Shown piece after piece: positions 48,232 through 58,328 of a DNA stretch of 64,000 nt (the first letter of the stretch is position 1; each line of letters starts with the position of its first letter). The notes beneath the pieces were generated by a model. That model searched no databases. It worked only from the letters and a program-made list of their open reading frames with translations, and was not told the DNA's origin. The stretch spans positions 1-64,000 of the forward strand of contig NZ_JBJGXI010000025.1 of assembly GCF_045635475.1 (NCBI RefSeq). Reading direction: 5' to 3'. This DNA is from JBJGXI01 sp045635475 (GTDB lineage Bacteria > Bacillota > Bacilli > Bacillales > Amphibacillaceae). The position numbers and the translations under genes are program-made.

Positions 48232-49806
48232 ATGAACTTCTGTAAGATTTCTCGTACATTTTTGTTTGTAGTTGGATTAATTTTTCTTGTATCTTGCAAT
48301 CATGGTGGGCTTGACTCTACTTTTCCTTCTACAATCCATGCTGGGAAACTAGTTATTACAGATAAGTTGAAGACAGATAGCAATTATGCGGGAAATATTC
48401 AAGCTACAATGCATGCAGAAGGTAAGTCCGTGCTACAGCAACAATTAGATGAGATTATCACTAATGATCCTATTCTAAAGGGCGCTTTAGCAGGTGTTAG
48501 TGTTCGATCAGCTAGGAATGGTGAGCTACTTTATGATCATATGGGAGATACTAGAATGAAGCCGGCTTCCAATATGAAATTGTTAACTGCAGCAGCAGCA
48601 CTCTCATCCTTAGGTTCTGATTACACCTTTACGACAGAAGTATTAACAGATGGCTCGATTAATGAAGGTATCTTAAACGGAAATTTATATTTAAAAGGAA
48701 AAGGAGATCCTACATTATTACAAGAGGATTTTAACCAATTGGCAAAGCAAACTCATGATTTAGGAATTGATGTGATTGAGGGGAGTATAATTGCAGATGA
48801 TACTTGGTTTGATAGTATTAGATACTCGACAGATCTTAGTTGGAACGATGAGTTTACCTATTATGGGGGACAGATTTCAGCATTAACAGCATCCCCGAAT
48901 AACGATTATGATGCTGGTTCTTTAATTGTTACGGTATCTTCAGCAGGTGTTGGAGAAAAGCCTACAGTGACAATCACACCAGATACGGATTATGTTACAA
49001 TCCTCAATCAGGCAGGAACGGTTGCTACGGCTGATGAGCAGGAAGAACTTAAAATTGAACGAGAGCATGGTACCAATATTATTACGATAGATGGAACGAT
49101 TCAGATGGATTCTTATAATAAAAAAGAATGGATTTCTGTATGGGAACCAACAGGATATGCATTAGACTTATTTAAACAAGCCTTAAAAGAGCAAGGGATA
49201 ACATGGAATGAAGATTTAACGGTTCTATCGTCACCATTTGAAGTTAGTACTGTTCTTGTTAGTCATTCCTCAATGCCGTTATCACAATTACTAACCCCAT
49301 TTATGAAGCTTAGCAATAATATTCATGCAGAAGTATTAGTAAAGGAAATGGGCAAGGTTGTCCATGGAGAAGGAAGTTGGGATAAGGGATTACAAGTCGT
49401 TGAATCCATGCTCCCATCATTAGGTGTTAATACAGAAACCTTAGTTATCAGAGACGGATCGGGAATATCACATGTCAATCTAATTCCAGCAAATCAAATT
49501 TCCCAATTGTTATTTGCTGTTCAATCCAAACCATGGTTTTCAACCTATTTAGAGTCACTACCTGTGGCTGGAGTACAGGAAAAAATGGTTGGTGGATCAT
49601 TAAGATATCGTATGCATGATACACCTGCAAGTGGAAAGGTGAAAGCGAAAACAGGAACGATCTCAACCGTAACCACCTTATCTGGTTATGCTGAAACGGC
49701 AACTATGGGTACACTAATCTTTTCCATCATGCTAAATAACGTATTGGACGAGGACCTAGGCAAAGATGTAGAAGATAAAATTGTATCAATACTAGTCAGT
49801 CAATAA
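48232..49806 (+). CDS. D-alanyl-D-alanine carboxypeptidase/endopeptidase (PBP4, S13 family)
   Basis: A 524-residue low-molecular-weight penicillin-binding protein trimming peptidoglycan cross-links. The lipoprotein-like signal has FLFVVGLIFLVSCNHGG with Cys22. The catalytic Ser113 and Lys116 lie in PASNMKLLTA, the S-x-N motif is in LSNNIHAEVL, and the K-T-G motif is in KAKTGTISTVTTLSGYAE. The large insertion between the first two motifs is typical of the S13 DacB/DacC class. The start is ATG 48232 with AAAGGTGG upstream; an in-frame ATG at 48187 lacks one. Anchored outside the membrane. Confidence 0.92.
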   Translation: MNFCKISRTFLFVVGLIFLVSCNHGGLDSTFPSTIHAGKLVITDKLKTDSNYAGNIQATMHAEGKSVLQQQLDEIITNDPILKGALAGVSVRSARNGELLYDHMGDTRMKPASNMKLLTAAAALSSLGSDYTFTTEVLTDGSINEGILNGNLYLKGKGDPTLLQEDFNQLAKQTHDLGIDVIEGSIIADDTWFDSIRYSTDLSWNDEFTYYGGQISALTASPNNDYDAGSLIVTVSSAGVGEKPTVTITPDTDYVTILNQAGTVATADEQEELKIEREHGTNIITIDGTIQMDSYNKKEWISVWEPTGYALDLFKQALKEQGITWNEDLTVLSSPFEVSTVLVSHSSMPLSQLLTPFMKLSNNIHAEVLVKEMGKVVHGEGSWDKGLQVVESMLPSLGVNTETLVIRDGSGISHVNLIPANQISQLLFAVQSKPWFSTYLESLPVAGVQEKMVGGSLRYRMHDTPASGKVKAKTGTISTVTTLSGYAETATMGTLIFSIMLNNVLDEDLGKDVEDKIVSILVSQ

Positions 49807-49888
49807 GAAATAGAATTAGGTTAACCAAATTTTACTGAGAATGTAGTATAATAATATGTTGAGTAACTAGTATAAGCATAGAAAGTTG

Positions 49889-52800
49889 ATGAAGATGAAA
49901 AGCATGCCAATATTTAAAGATGAAATTGAACAACTATTCTCCAAGTCGATGTATATGCGAGGTCTTCTATACTATAATCAAGGCCGGGTGCAAAGCCTTT
50001 ATTATGTAGAAAGAGATAATAGATGGCGCGGCAAAGTAATTGGTACAGGTGCGTATGATGTGACAGTTACTATTTTAGATGACCATGTTGATTTTCGATG
50101 TGATTGTTTGGCATTTTTTGATTATGGAGAATGCAAGCATGCAGCAGCATGTCTGTTTGAAATTGCCGACAAACAGGAAAAAGAAGACCCATTTATATTA
50201 GAAACGAAAAAGAAGCGAGAACAACAAAAGGTAATAAATCACTTTATTGATGTTTTCTCAACCTATCAGCAAACGGAAGCATATAGTCACGAACAATTCA
50301 TTAAGGACCCTTTAAACGTAGAATTTATTATTAAAACGCAGTTATCCTCGAACTATGGTGCATCATCAGTATGGGCAATAGAGATGAAGACAGGTGTTAA
50401 TCGAGTCTATGTTGTAAAGGATTTAAATAAATTCTTACAAGCTGTTGAAATGAATAATTCATATTTTTTTACAAAAAATTTCTCGTATGATCCGACTGAG
50501 CAGGTGTTTACCAAACAAGACTTTGCGGTTATCCAATTACTTATTCAAATTAGTAAAAATGAGGCCGCATATAATGACAGGTACTATTCTTACCGAGGTG
50601 ACGAACGTGCTGTAATGGTACCACCAATGATGGTAGATACACTATTAGAGATGCTAATGGAAACGAATTTTACTTTTGAGAGTTACAATCATAGCTATAC
50701 AAGTTTGGAAATTATTGAGAATGAAATACCGCTTGCTTTTCGATTGGAAAAGGGAGAAGCAGACGATTTTCAATTGGATATTTCGGAATTAGCCAATGTA
50801 GAATTGTTTGAATTATACGGATACCTGCAGAAAGGGTATCAGCTTTACAAGTTAACTAGCGAACAACAACGGATAATAGAAGAACTTCAAACAGGTTTCG
50901 ATACAACATCATCTATTTACAAAGGCCAACACATACCGATTGCTAAAGATCAAATCGAGTCTTTTTTGTCAGTAGCGATTCCAGAAATGAAAAAAATAGG
51001 CACCTTAGATATTTCTGAGCAGGTTTCCAATCAAATTAGGCAGTTCCCATTGCAAGCAAAGATATTAGTAGATAGCGATGGTGAAACCCTGCAAGTTGAT
51101 GTTGAGTACCATTATGGAGATGTGACCATCAATCCATTTTTACCGAGTGCTCCCGATGAGGAAAAAGAAGAAGGGTTAACCGTCCGCGATATGCGTAAAG
51201 AACAAGAAATAATGACAGCAATCGAGGATGCGTCCTTAAAATATAACGGGAAAAAGCTATATGTTGAAGGAGAGGAAGATATTTATTACTTTCTCTTTCA
51301 CACATTGCCTTATCTAGAAGATAAAGCAAATATCTTTTTAACTAATGAAGTTAAAAGTCTGTTATTACCTGATTCCTATGCGCCTACAACTACGTTTGAT
51401 TTTAATAATGATGGCAGTCTGCTAGAAGTCAGTTTTGACATGAAGGATGTAGAGCCTGATCATATTCAGCAAATCTTGAAATCGGTTGTTGAGAAGAAGA
51501 AGTATTATCGATTACCAAATGGTGCGTTTGTGTCTATTGAAGGTAATCAACAAATGCAAAATATACAGCAGTTGTATTCTGAATTAAATATTAACAAAGC
51601 GGAGCTGAATGGCAGTACATTACAGTTACCAGTATATCGGGCACTGCAGGTGGACGATTTAATTCAAGAAGATACTAAGCTTAAAATTAAAATTGGGAAA
51701 CAATTTCGTAAGTTAATTCAAAGTCTTAAAAATCCTGATGAACTTGATTTCGAATTGCCTGTAGATTTGCAAGCTGATTTAAGGGAGTACCAAACGCTTG
51801 GCTTCCAGTGGTTAAAGACACTAGCAACGTATTCACTCGGAGGTATCCTTGCTGATGATATGGGCTTAGGAAAAACATTGCAGGCTATTGCATTTCTATT
51901 ATCTGAAAAGCAGGAACAGAAGCTAACTAATCCTGCCTTAGTAGTTGCCCCCGCTTCTCTAGTGTACAATTGGAAAAGCGAACTCGAAAAATTCGCACCA
52001 AGTTTAGATGCAGAAGTTGTCATCGGTACACCGTCCGAAAGGGAAGCTATTTTACAGCAAGAATCCCAACCAAATGTCCTAATTACTTCGTATCCACTAT
52101 TAAGACAGGATATAGATTTATATAAGGATCAACAATTCAGTTGCTTGTTTCTAGATGAAGCACAAGCTATTAAGAATCATATAACGAAAACCTCGAAGGC
52201 AGTGCGTGATATTCGAGCAGGGAAAAGATTTGCGTTAAGTGGCACACCAATCGAAAACTCCTTGGATGAGTTATGGGCTCTTTTTCAGGCTGTCTTGCCA
52301 GGCTTTTTCCCGAGCCAACAGGCATTTCGGAAACTGTCGGAAGAGAAGATTTCCAAAATGGCTCGCCCTTTTATCTTGAGACGTTTAAAGAAAGATGTCT
52401 TGACAGAGCTTCCTGATAAGATTGAGACGACGCAAGTATCAGAATTAACACAGCAGCAAAAAGAGTTGTATATGGGATACTTAGAAAAGATTCAAAAAGA
52501 AACGATTGCATCCTTGCAAGGTGAAGGATTAAATCGTAGCCGGATAAAAATTTTAGCAGGTTTAACGCGACTTCGGCAGTTGTGTTGTCATCCTTCGTTG
52601 TTTATCGAAAACTATGAGGGCTCATCTGGTAAATTAGAGCAGCTCATCGAGATTGTTGGAAATGCCAAAGAAAATAAAAAGCGTATGTTAATCTTCTCGC
52701 AATTTACGAGTATGCTACACATTATTCGTAAGCAATTAGATGAAGCTGGCCTATCATATTTTTATATTGATGGTAAAACACCTTCAAAGGAACGAGTGGA

Positions 52801-53137
52801 AATGGTTAACCGTTTTAATGAAGGGGAAAATGATGTTTTTCTCATTTCATTAAAAGCAGGTGGCACTGGTCTGAATTTAACTGGTGCAGATACAGTAATT
52901 TTGTACGATTTATGGTGGAATCCAGCAGTTGAAGATCAAGCTGCCGACCGCGCGCACAGAATGGGACAGAAAAATGTGGTGCAAGTTATTCGTTTGCTTT
53001 CTAAAGGGACCATTGAAGAAAAAATATATCAACTGCAGCAACGTAAAAAAGAATTGATTGAAAAAGTTATTCAACCTGGTGATACCATGTTATCAAGTCT
53101 ATCGGAACAGGAAATTAAAGAATTATTAAGTATATAA
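49889..53137 (+). CDS. SWIM-domain SNF2-family DEAD/DEAH helicase
   Basis: About 1080 residues. The N-terminus has a SWIM zinc finger (FRCDCLAFFDYGECKHAAAC, about residues 70-92), followed by a long bacterial SNF2 wing domain to about residue 610. The helicase core follows: ADDMGLGKTLQA (I), LVVAPASLVYNW (Ia), LFLDEAQAIKN (II, DEAQ), ALSGTPIENSLDELW (III), LIFSQFTSML (IV), FLISLKAGGTGLNLTGAD (V) and DQAADRAHRMGQ (VI). This is a YwqA/YqhH-like ATPase that translocates on duplex DNA, perhaps displacing RNA polymerase or proteins. The ribosome binding site is weak; ATG 49889 or 49895 is likely. Monocistronic. Confidence 0.92.
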   Translation: MKMKSMPIFKDEIEQLFSKSMYMRGLLYYNQGRVQSLYYVERDNRWRGKVIGTGAYDVTVTILDDHVDFRCDCLAFFDYGECKHAAACLFEIADKQEKEDPFILETKKKREQQKVINHFIDVFSTYQQTEAYSHEQFIKDPLNVEFIIKTQLSSNYGASSVWAIEMKTGVNRVYVVKDLNKFLQAVEMNNSYFFTKNFSYDPTEQVFTKQDFAVIQLLIQISKNEAAYNDRYYSYRGDERAVMVPPMMVDTLLEMLMETNFTFESYNHSYTSLEIIENEIPLAFRLEKGEADDFQLDISELANVELFELYGYLQKGYQLYKLTSEQQRIIEELQTGFDTTSSIYKGQHIPIAKDQIESFLSVAIPEMKKIGTLDISEQVSNQIRQFPLQAKILVDSDGETLQVDVEYHYGDVTINPFLPSAPDEEKEEGLTVRDMRKEQEIMTAIEDASLKYNGKKLYVEGEEDIYYFLFHTLPYLEDKANIFLTNEVKSLLLPDSYAPTTTFDFNNDGSLLEVSFDMKDVEPDHIQQILKSVVEKKKYYRLPNGAFVSIEGNQQMQNIQQLYSELNINKAELNGSTLQLPVYRALQVDDLIQEDTKLKIKIGKQFRKLIQSLKNPDELDFELPVDLQADLREYQTLGFQWLKTLATYSLGGILADDMGLGKTLQAIAFLLSEKQEQKLTNPALVVAPASLVYNWKSELEKFAPSLDAEVVIGTPSEREAILQQESQPNVLITSYPLLRQDIDLYKDQQFSCLFLDEAQAIKNHITKTSKAVRDIRAGKRFALSGTPIENSLDELWALFQAVLPGFFPSQQAFRKLSEEKISKMARPFILRRLKKDVLTELPDKIETTQVSELTQQQKELYMGYLEKIQKETIASLQGEGLNRSRIKILAGLTRLRQLCCHPSLFIENYEGSSGKLEQLIEIVGNAKENKKRMLIFSQFTSMLHIIRKQLDEAGLSYFYIDGKTPSKERVEMVNRFNEGENDVFLISLKAGGTGLNLTGADTVILYDLWWNPAVEDQAADRAHRMGQKNVVQVIRLLSKGTIEEKIYQLQQRKKELIEKVIQPGDTMLSSLSEQEIKELLSI

Positions 53138-53141
53138 GTGT

Positions 53142-53176
53142 AAATGCTGCTGGAAAAAATCCAGCAGCATTTTTTA
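53142..53176 (+). terminator. Terminator after the SNF2 helicase gene
   Basis: AAATGCTGCTGGA and TCCAGCAGCATTT form a perfect 13-bp stem with a 5-nt A-rich loop, followed by T residues. Confidence 0.92.
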
Positions 53177-53197
53177 TGAAATAAAATAGCATTCGGG

Positions 53198-53266
53198 TTG
53201 TCTAGCTCCAGTGATGCAACTAGCGAGAATTTACTCATCTAAGTTTTGCCTACGCTTTTCTTATTA
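53198..53266. repeat. Truncated copy of dispersed repeat R2, copy D
   Basis: TTGTCTAGCTCCAGTGATGC, with AACTAGCGAGAATTTAC, matches the start of the 7.7-kb copy, and CCTACGCTTTTCTTATT matches its end. The middle block with GGGACGAG is deleted. The rest of the gap to 53555 carries only the promoter region of the next gene. Confidence 0.65.
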
Positions 53267-53357
53267 CTTGTCATATTTACTGACAAGCTGCTGGATAGAA
53301 AATGTGTATTGTGGTTAAATAAATAGGATTTACAGATAGATATAAATGGTGTATATT

Positions 53358-53402
53358 ATTTACGAACGATTCATCAATAAAACGATTTAATATTCGTAAT
53401 TT
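53358..53402. promoter_or_regulatory. Inverted PurR-box-like pair
   Basis: ATTTACGAACGAT (53358-53370) and, reversed, AAATTACGAATAT (53390-53402) share the CGAA core of Bacillus PurR boxes. They face each other 19 bp apart, with TTACGAA/TTCGTAA arms. The following operon encodes a likely nucleoside importer, which fits purine control. Each box has about two mismatches to the consensus. Confidence 0.42.
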
Positions 53403-53555
53403 TACATATAATTGTTAATTTTATTACGATAAACTCGAGTTGTTACATGTTTTTGTTGCATATAAGTAGTAATTCTAGCATTAATGGATACAGTTGACGA
53501 AATTTGCAGCAAGGACTTCTAACATATATATAAGGATAATAAGGGGGAAAACAGA

Positions 53556-54638
53556 ATGAAAAAGCAATTACTTGCCGTGTTATTTAGTCTTATTGCCATT
53601 ATGTTTGTTATAACAGGCTGTGGTGAAGATACAACGGAATCAAATGATACAGAATCAAATACCGGAACAAATGGTGCTGAAAACGGTAATACAGAAGAAG
53701 ATGCCGAGGCACCAGTAAACATCGGCGTTGTATTTGCTACAGGTGGTCTTGGGGATCAATCCTTCAATGATAATGCGTATGAAGGAATTGAAAGAGCAAA
53801 AGCAGAGCTTGGCGTAACTTATGATTACGTAGAACCAAATGAAATTGCTGAATTTGAAACATATCACCGTGAATATGCAAAAACAGGTGAATACGATTTA
53901 ATCGTTGGTATTGGATTCGACCAAGTTGATGCGATTTCCATCGTTTCTGAAGAATTCCCAGAGCAAAAATTCTTGTTAATTGATTCTGTACTAGAAGCAG
54001 ACAATGTTGCTTCTGCAGTGTTTAAAGCTGAAGAGGGTGCGTTCTTAGCAGGATCTATTGCTGCACAACAATCAGAATCAGGAACAATTGGTATTGTTGG
54101 TGGAATGGATATTCCATTAATCAATGCATTTGCAGCTGGTTATGAAGCCGGAGCAAAATTTGTTAAGCCAGATACAGAAGTCTTAGTTAACTATGTAGGT
54201 GCATGGAATGATCCAACTATAGGTAAAGAGATGGCTACTTCTATGTATGACAGTGGAGCAGATGTCGTTTACGCAGCAGCAGGTGGATCAGGACTTGGGG
54301 TATTTACTGCAGCAGATGAACAAGGATTTATGGCGATTGGTGCCGATATGGAACCATCTCAAGGACCAGATTACTTAGTTGCTACAACAGTTAAGAAAAT
54401 TGATAATGTTATCTTTGATCAAGTTTCCGCACTAATTGACGGAGAATGGACTGCTGAAGTATTAAATCTAGGTGTAAAAGAAGAAGCAGTTGGTTACATG
54501 GTAGAAGGTAGTAATATTGAAACACCACAAGAATATATTGACGTGGCGGAAGATTTAAAACAACAAATCATCGATGGTGAAATAGTTGTTCCTACAGAAT
54601 TAGATGCAGTTGAAACATTTTTAACAGAACATCAATAA
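53556..54638 (+). CDS. BMP-family nucleoside-binding lipoprotein (NupN/BmpA-like)
   Basis: A 360-residue extracellular receptor. The signal ends LIAIMFVITGCGED with the modified Cys. The PBP1-BMP fold shows NIGVVFATGGLGDQSFNDNA, then YEGIERAKAELG, EYDLIVGIGFDQVDAI, GTIGIVGGMDIPLINAF, FAAGYEAGAKFVKP and VVYAAAGGSGLGVF. These are nearly diagnostic of the guanosine/inosine receptors NupN (YufN). ATG 53556 has AAGGGGG upstream. It leads the operon of binding protein, ATPase and two permeases. Confidence 0.93.
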   Translation: MKKQLLAVLFSLIAIMFVITGCGEDTTESNDTESNTGTNGAENGNTEEDAEAPVNIGVVFATGGLGDQSFNDNAYEGIERAKAELGVTYDYVEPNEIAEFETYHREYAKTGEYDLIVGIGFDQVDAISIVSEEFPEQKFLLIDSVLEADNVASAVFKAEEGAFLAGSIAAQQSESGTIGIVGGMDIPLINAFAAGYEAGAKFVKPDTEVLVNYVGAWNDPTIGKEMATSMYDSGADVVYAAAGGSGLGVFTAADEQGFMAIGADMEPSQGPDYLVATTVKKIDNVIFDQVSALIDGEWTAEVLNLGVKEEAVGYMVEGSNIETPQEYIDVAEDLKQQIIDGEIVVPTELDAVETFLTEHQ

Positions 54639-54753
54639 AGCGTGTTGCAGTAAATGAACCATTCATAAAGTACTTGATATAAATGGCCGCTCCAAAGCTT
54701 CTACTTTGGGGTGGCTACATCTATTTTCAACTAAATGGATGAGGAGGATAAAA

Positions 54754-56289
54754 ATGTATGCTGTAGAGCTCAGAAATGTCACAAAACGTTTTGGCGTAAC
54801 TGTTGCAAACGATGCCGTTACGTTTCAAGTGAAAAAAGGTGAGATACATAGTTTATTAGGTGAAAATGGCGCAGGTAAAACAACATTAATGAAAATTATT
54901 TATGGTATGCATAATCCAGATGAAGGAGAGATTTGGATTAATGGTAGTCAGGTTAATTATGACCATTTTAATCCATCTATTGCAATAAACAAGGGGATTG
55001 CCATGGTCCATCAGCATTTTATGCTAGTTGACACAATGACCGTCACCGAAAATGTAGTACTCGGATATGAAGCAAAAAAAGGGTTGTTTTTTGATAAGCA
55101 AAAATCGGTAAATGAGGTTGCCCGAATTTCAGATAAATATGGTTTGAAGGTTGATCCGAGGGCAATTGTTGAGGATTTACCAGTAGGTACGAAACAGCGG
55201 ATTGAAATATTGAAGGCCCTTTATAGAGATGCAGACATACTCATATTAGATGAACCAACAGCGGTGCTGACGCCATTGGAAGTTGAGGATTTATTCCGTG
55301 TGTTAGTAGAATTAAAAAATGCGGGAAAATCGATTATTATAATTACACATAAATTAAAAGAAACAATGGCGATCGCAGACCGAACAACGATTCTTAGGAA
55401 CGGTGAAACAATCGAAACCTTGGATACAAAAACATCGACTACAGAGCAATTAGCTGAGCTGATGGTCGGTCGAAAAGTATCTTTCGACGCACCTGCTACT
55501 GTTGATACAAAAAAAGAAAAACTATTAGAAATCAATGATTTAACGGTTCGAAATGGAAGAGTCCCTGTAATTGACGGTTTGAATCTTTCATTATTTGGTG
55601 GAGAAATACTAGGGATTGCTGGAGTGGAAGGTAATGGGCAATCAGAATTGATCGAAGTGCTTACTGGACTACTTTCGCCAAATGAAGGTAAAGTAATATT
55701 TAAAGAAAAAGAAATACAGAATTTGTCTCCAATACAGGTAATAAATGCTGGGATTGGACATATTCCCGAAGACCGAACGAAATCTGGACTTATAAATGAT
55801 TTTTCTATTAAAGATAATTTAATTCTCGGTTATCATAATAAACCGATGTTTCAAAAAAATAAAGTTTTCAACACAAAGAAAATTACTGAACACGGTGAGA
55901 TGATTCGTACGAACTACCAAGTGAAATCGTCTAATACGGACATGCCTGTAAGTGCACTATCTGGAGGAAATCAGCAGAAAATTGTAATTGGACGCGTATT
56001 ATCCCAGGACCCAGACGTCATTATAGCTGCTCAGCCGACAAGGGGAGTAGATATCGGTGCAATTGAATACATTCACCAACAATTGTTCGAAATGAGGAAT
56101 AAAGGAAAAGCTGTATTGCTAATTTCTGCCGAACTAGATGAGATTCGAAAACTTAGTGATAATATTGCAGTTATTTACGAAGGGAAAATAGTTGCTTATG
56201 ACCGCGCTGAAAATTTCAGCGAATATGAACTAGGAAGCTTAATGACTGGTGGCACAAAGAAGAAAGAGGTGGAAACAGGACGTGATTAA
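54754..56289 (+). CDS. Nucleoside ABC transporter ATPase with duplicated domains (NupO-like)
   Basis: A 511-residue double ATPase of the RbsA/MglA class. Domain 1 (about 1-235) has Walker A GENGAGKTT, Q-loop MVHQHFMLVD and Walker B ILILDEPTAVLTP; its signature region is LPVGTKQRIEI. Domain 2 (about 250-500) has the degenerate Walker A GVEGNGQSEL, signature LSGGNQQK and Walker B region IIAAQPTRGVDIG. The unequal sites are normal for this class. The start is ATG 54754 with GAGGAGGAT upstream; a start at 54706 precedes it without one. The next gene starts inside its 3' end. Confidence 0.93.
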   Translation: MYAVELRNVTKRFGVTVANDAVTFQVKKGEIHSLLGENGAGKTTLMKIIYGMHNPDEGEIWINGSQVNYDHFNPSIAINKGIAMVHQHFMLVDTMTVTENVVLGYEAKKGLFFDKQKSVNEVARISDKYGLKVDPRAIVEDLPVGTKQRIEILKALYRDADILILDEPTAVLTPLEVEDLFRVLVELKNAGKSIIIITHKLKETMAIADRTTILRNGETIETLDTKTSTTEQLAELMVGRKVSFDAPATVDTKKEKLLEINDLTVRNGRVPVIDGLNLSLFGGEILGIAGVEGNGQSELIEVLTGLLSPNEGKVIFKEKEIQNLSPIQVINAGIGHIPEDRTKSGLINDFSIKDNLILGYHNKPMFQKNKVFNTKKITEHGEMIRTNYQVKSSNTDMPVSALSGGNQQKIVIGRVLSQDPDVIIAAQPTRGVDIGAIEYIHQQLFEMRNKGKAVLLISAELDEIRKLSDNIAVIYEGKIVAYDRAENFSEYELGSLMTGGTKKKEVETGRD

Positions 56290-57340
56290 TCAACTACGTA
56301 AATTAGTTATGGGTTCGGCCATTACTAGTTCCATTCTTTCTTTAATACTAGCATTTTTGTTTAGTGGTTTGGTGCTTTTATTAGCAGGATATTCTCCAGT
56401 TGCTGCCTATGGCGCTATTGCGCAAGGTGCTTTTGGTGATTTAGATGCTTTAGCCAATACACTAGCTAAAGCGACGCCAATCATGTTTACTGGTTTAGCG
56501 GTAGCGATTGCTTTTAGGGGCGGGCTATTTAATATTGGTGCAGAAGGACAGTTATACCTCGGGGCATTTACTGCTGCCATTGTAGGTATATATTTAAATG
56601 GACTACCTGGTGTTATTCATATTGTTGTTGTCATGATCGCGGCCGGGCTTGTAGGTTCAGCGTGGTCATTTCTTGCTGGTTTTATCAAAGTAAAATGGCG
56701 TGCGCATGAAGTCATTGTAACAATTATGTTGAACTATATTGCAATCCTATTAACTGAATATCTAGTAAACTATGTATTTAAAGCAGAGGGAATGGTTCCC
56801 CGTACGGAGATGGTCGCAAAATCGGTATACCTTCCCCAGCTGGTCCCGCATAGTCAGTTAACAATTGGCATTTTCTTCGCGATAGCGGCTTGTCTGTTTA
56901 TGTATTGGTTTTTCCGTTATCACGTGTATGGTTACGAAATAAGAGCAATTGGTCTAAATCCCACCGCAGCAAAAACGGGGGGGATTAATCACGGCAAACG
57001 GATCATGCTGACGATGGCGATTAGTGGATTTGTTGCTGCTTTAGCTGGTGCTGTTGAAGTAATTGGTGTGCACCATTATTTTATAAATGGTTTGTCTCCA
57101 GGTTATGGCTTTGACGGTATCGCAGTTGCTGTCTTAGGCAGGAACAATCCAATCGGAGTTATTTTCTCAGCGATTTTGTTTGGAGCTTTGCGTGCAGGTG
57201 GAATGCGACTGGATCGAAGCACAGAGATTCCTGCAGATTTTGTTATTATCATTCAAGCTTTAGTAATCATTTTTGTTGCTACACCATGGGTAATTAAGGT
57301 AATAAAGAGCAAGAAGAAAGGGGGAGAGAAGATTGGATAA
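56282..57340 (+). CDS. Nucleoside ABC transporter permease (NupP-like)
   Basis: A 352-residue membrane subunit with about 9-10 helices. ANTLAKATPIMFTGLAVAIA, RGGLFNIGAEGQLYLGAFTA and KWRAHEVIVTIMLNYIAILL are hallmark stretches of the BPD_transp_2 family. GLNPTAAKTGGINHGK is the cytosolic ATPase-contact loop. The start is GTG 56282 (GAGGTGG upstream), overlapping the ATPase gene by 8 bp; a longer reading from 56249 is rejected. Forms the channel with the next gene product. Confidence 0.93.
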   Translation: MINQLRKLVMGSAITSSILSLILAFLFSGLVLLLAGYSPVAAYGAIAQGAFGDLDALANTLAKATPIMFTGLAVAIAFRGGLFNIGAEGQLYLGAFTAAIVGIYLNGLPGVIHIVVVMIAAGLVGSAWSFLAGFIKVKWRAHEVIVTIMLNYIAILLTEYLVNYVFKAEGMVPRTEMVAKSVYLPQLVPHSQLTIGIFFAIAACLFMYWFFRYHVYGYEIRAIGLNPTAAKTGGINHGKRIMLTMAISGFVAALAGAVEVIGVHHYFINGLSPGYGFDGIAVAVLGRNNPIGVIFSAILFGALRAGGMRLDRSTEIPADFVIIIQALVIIFVATPWVIKVIKSKKKGGEKIG

Positions 57341-58259
57341 TGGTACTGTAGAATTAATAATCTCATTACTATCCGGCTCTCTCCGAATTATGATACCAAT
57401 TGCCTTTGCAGCACTTGGAGCAATATTGTGTGAGCGTGCAGGGATCATTAATATTGGTATGGAAGGCATGATGCTCGTTGGTGCGTTTGCCGGAGTTTGG
57501 GGTGCAGATTTATTTGGCAATGGCTATGTTGGCATCTTATTTGCAATGGTTGCAGGTGGCTTGTTTGGCTTGATTCATGCGGTATTGACGGTTCACTTTA
57601 AAACCGACCATATTATTAGTGGTCTTGCGATTAACATGCTCGGTCTTGGTTTGACAAGTGTATTATTGGAAATTATTTGGGGCAACCGAGGTAATTCGGA
57701 TGAAGTAGAAGGAATTGGTTACTTGTCTATACCAATAATTAGAGACATACCTGTGATTGGACCAATCATTGGTAACCAATCGATCTTATTTTATCTGCTA
57801 ATCGTGCTAATCATTGTCACATGGCTCTTGTTATATAAGACCGTATTAGGTTTACGTATTCGCGTCATCGGTGAAAATCCTCATGTAGCTGATACACTAG
57901 GCGTAAATGTAAATGGTATTAAGTATTTGTGTGTAATTTTAAGTGGTGTACTAGCAGGTATTGGTGGCGCCTATCTCTCTGTAGGTGAAGTGCATTTGTT
58001 TGGTAGAGATATGATTGCTGGTAGAGGATATATCGCACTTGCAGCAATGATTTTTGGTGGATGGAATCCATTTGGCGTATTTGGTAGTAGTCTATTGTTT
58101 GGTTTTGCGCAAAGCCTGCAAATTAGATTGCAGGTATTTACAATTCCGGTTCAATTCATCCAAATGATTCCGTATGTGCTCACGATTCTTGTCTTGATTG
58201 TGTTTCATAAGCGAAATCGAGCACCTGCATCAGTCGGGAAACATTTTAGAAGAAACTGA
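57333..58259 (+). CDS. Nucleoside ABC transporter permease (NupQ-like)
   Basis: A 308-residue membrane subunit with about 8-9 helices. PIAFAALGAILCERAGIINI, GMEGMMLVGAFAGVWGA and KTDHIISGLAINMLGLGLTS match the second BPD_transp_2 permease of NupNOPQ systems. VIGENPHVADTLGVNVNGIK is the ATPase-contact loop. The start is TTG 57333 behind GGGGGAGAG, overlapping the previous gene by 8 bp. Last gene of the operon; the repeat element begins 69 bp later. Confidence 0.93.
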   Translation: MDNGTVELIISLLSGSLRIMIPIAFAALGAILCERAGIINIGMEGMMLVGAFAGVWGADLFGNGYVGILFAMVAGGLFGLIHAVLTVHFKTDHIISGLAINMLGLGLTSVLLEIIWGNRGNSDEVEGIGYLSIPIIRDIPVIGPIIGNQSILFYLLIVLIIVTWLLLYKTVLGLRIRVIGENPHVADTLGVNVNGIKYLCVILSGVLAGIGGAYLSVGEVHLFGRDMIAGRGYIALAAMIFGGWNPFGVFGSSLLFGFAQSLQIRLQVFTIPVQFIQMIPYVLTILVLIVFHKRNRAPASVGKHFRRN

Positions 58260-58328
58260 TGTTTAGAATAAACGCACAAGTTGTGGCTTAACCTTTTTTT
58301 ATAAACACTTTAGATCCATTATAACTAA

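Noticed and set aside
54754..56289. Degenerate second Walker A (GVEGNGQSEL) considered as gene damage
   Set aside because: Normal for RbsA/NupO-type double ATPases, where one site is non-canonical.
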